DNA of 64,000 nucleotides from Flavobacterium aquariorum. Its GTDB lineage: Bacteria; Bacteroidota; Bacteroidia; Flavobacteriales; Flavobacteriaceae. Below the pieces are notes generated by a model. The model was not told where the DNA came from. It saw only the letters and a program-made list of their open reading frames with translations, and did not search any database. The first letter of the stretch is position 1. Every line of letters begins with the position of its first letter. The DNA lies in NCBI RefSeq assembly GCF_003254745.1, contig NZ_QKXH01000012.1, positions 1 through 64,000 on the forward strand, written 5' to 3'. A program made the position numbers and the translations under genes. Shown in pieces: positions 63,789 through 64,000 of the stretch.

Positions 63789-64000
63789 TTAATTACTCTT
63801 TAGCAACTCAATCCCGATTGCGCAGTCCAAACATTTGTTTTTATTACAATATTCATTTTTGAGTTGCAATAATGACTGGGTTTCAAGGGCATTTTTAGAC
63901 TTTAAACCAAAAGAAGTAAATTTCTCTATAATTGAATTGTTTTCTGGTTCAACATCGTTCAAAACAGCAATTAAATCTTCGGAGATTTCCTTTCCCTGAC
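63789..64000 (-). CDS. DUF2851-like protein, C-terminus only
   Basis: The frame reads in from the window edge and ends at TAA 63789-63791, so only about 70 C-terminal residues are visible. They end with LKNEYCNKNKCLDCAIGIELLK, a Cys-rich tail I recognise from DUF2851-type proteins. The rest of the gene lies outside. Confidence 0.6.
   Translation of the reverse strand, partial: QGKEISEDLIAVLNDVEPENNSIIEKFTSFGLKSKNALETQSLLQLKNEYCNKNKCLDCAIGIELLKSN

Overview
The window is chromosomal DNA from a Bacteroidota bacterium of the Flavobacterium type. The evidence is low GC outside a few islands, Bacteroidota -7 promoter boxes (TAnnTTTG), a type IX secretion (T9SS) C-terminal domain, the long 482-residue GAPDH, paired aconitases of two families, and a classic tRNA/tuf/secE/nusG/rplKAJL/rpoBC cluster.

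Layout. 1-2.9 kb: the end of a secreted adhesin-like protein with near-identical 237-bp tandem repeats. 3.1-5.6 kb: a BlaI-type repressor and an M56 (BlaR1-like) membrane protease in one operon, behind three evenly spaced palindromic operators. 5.9-10.6 kb: uridine kinase, a DivIC/FtsB-like protein and the two subunits of methylmalonyl-CoA mutase. 11-18.8 kb: small secreted and cell-wall proteins, MltG, GNAT acetyltransferase, DapF, an HtrA protease and GAPDH; a 23S-IVS-type four-helix-bundle gene with a premature stop lies between dapF and the GNAT gene. 19-25 kb: an Lrp regulator divergent from alanine dehydrogenase, an APC permease, a LysM/NlpC hydrolase and a hemolysin-III-family protein.

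25.3-31.5 kb is the accessory island. A hypothetical gene and a helix-turn-helix gene are followed by four same-strand genes: a HEPN-like/zinc-ribbon protein, a secreted trypsin-like protease, a four-TM protein and a stand-alone MutS-like ATPase. Three of them are followed within 3-8 bp, and the fourth within about 100 bp, by palindromic elements resembling integron attC sites in layout. No integrase is nearby. A structured RNA-like element closes the island.

31.5-44 kb: mitochondrial-type aconitase and AcnB, MoxR ATPase, a SurA-like PPIase, a lipoprotein alpha-amylase, release factor 3, a small secreted protein and a DUF3467 protein. 44.4-57.8 kb: the transcription/translation cluster on the minus strand, with strong hairpins in the rplL-rpoB and rpoB-rpoC gaps. 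57.8-64 kb: hibernation factor HPF, a Xer recombinase, S21, acyl-CoA dehydrogenase, a helix-hairpin-helix protein, a second APC permease, a PspC protein and the C-terminus of a DUF2851-like protein. Two copies of a structured dispersed repeat lie in opposite orientation about 40 kb apart (18.9 and 59.5 kb).

Most of the window is conserved core genome. The material most worth following up is the cassette-like island, the tandem-repeat adhesin, the triple BlaI-type operator, and the structured dispersed elements.
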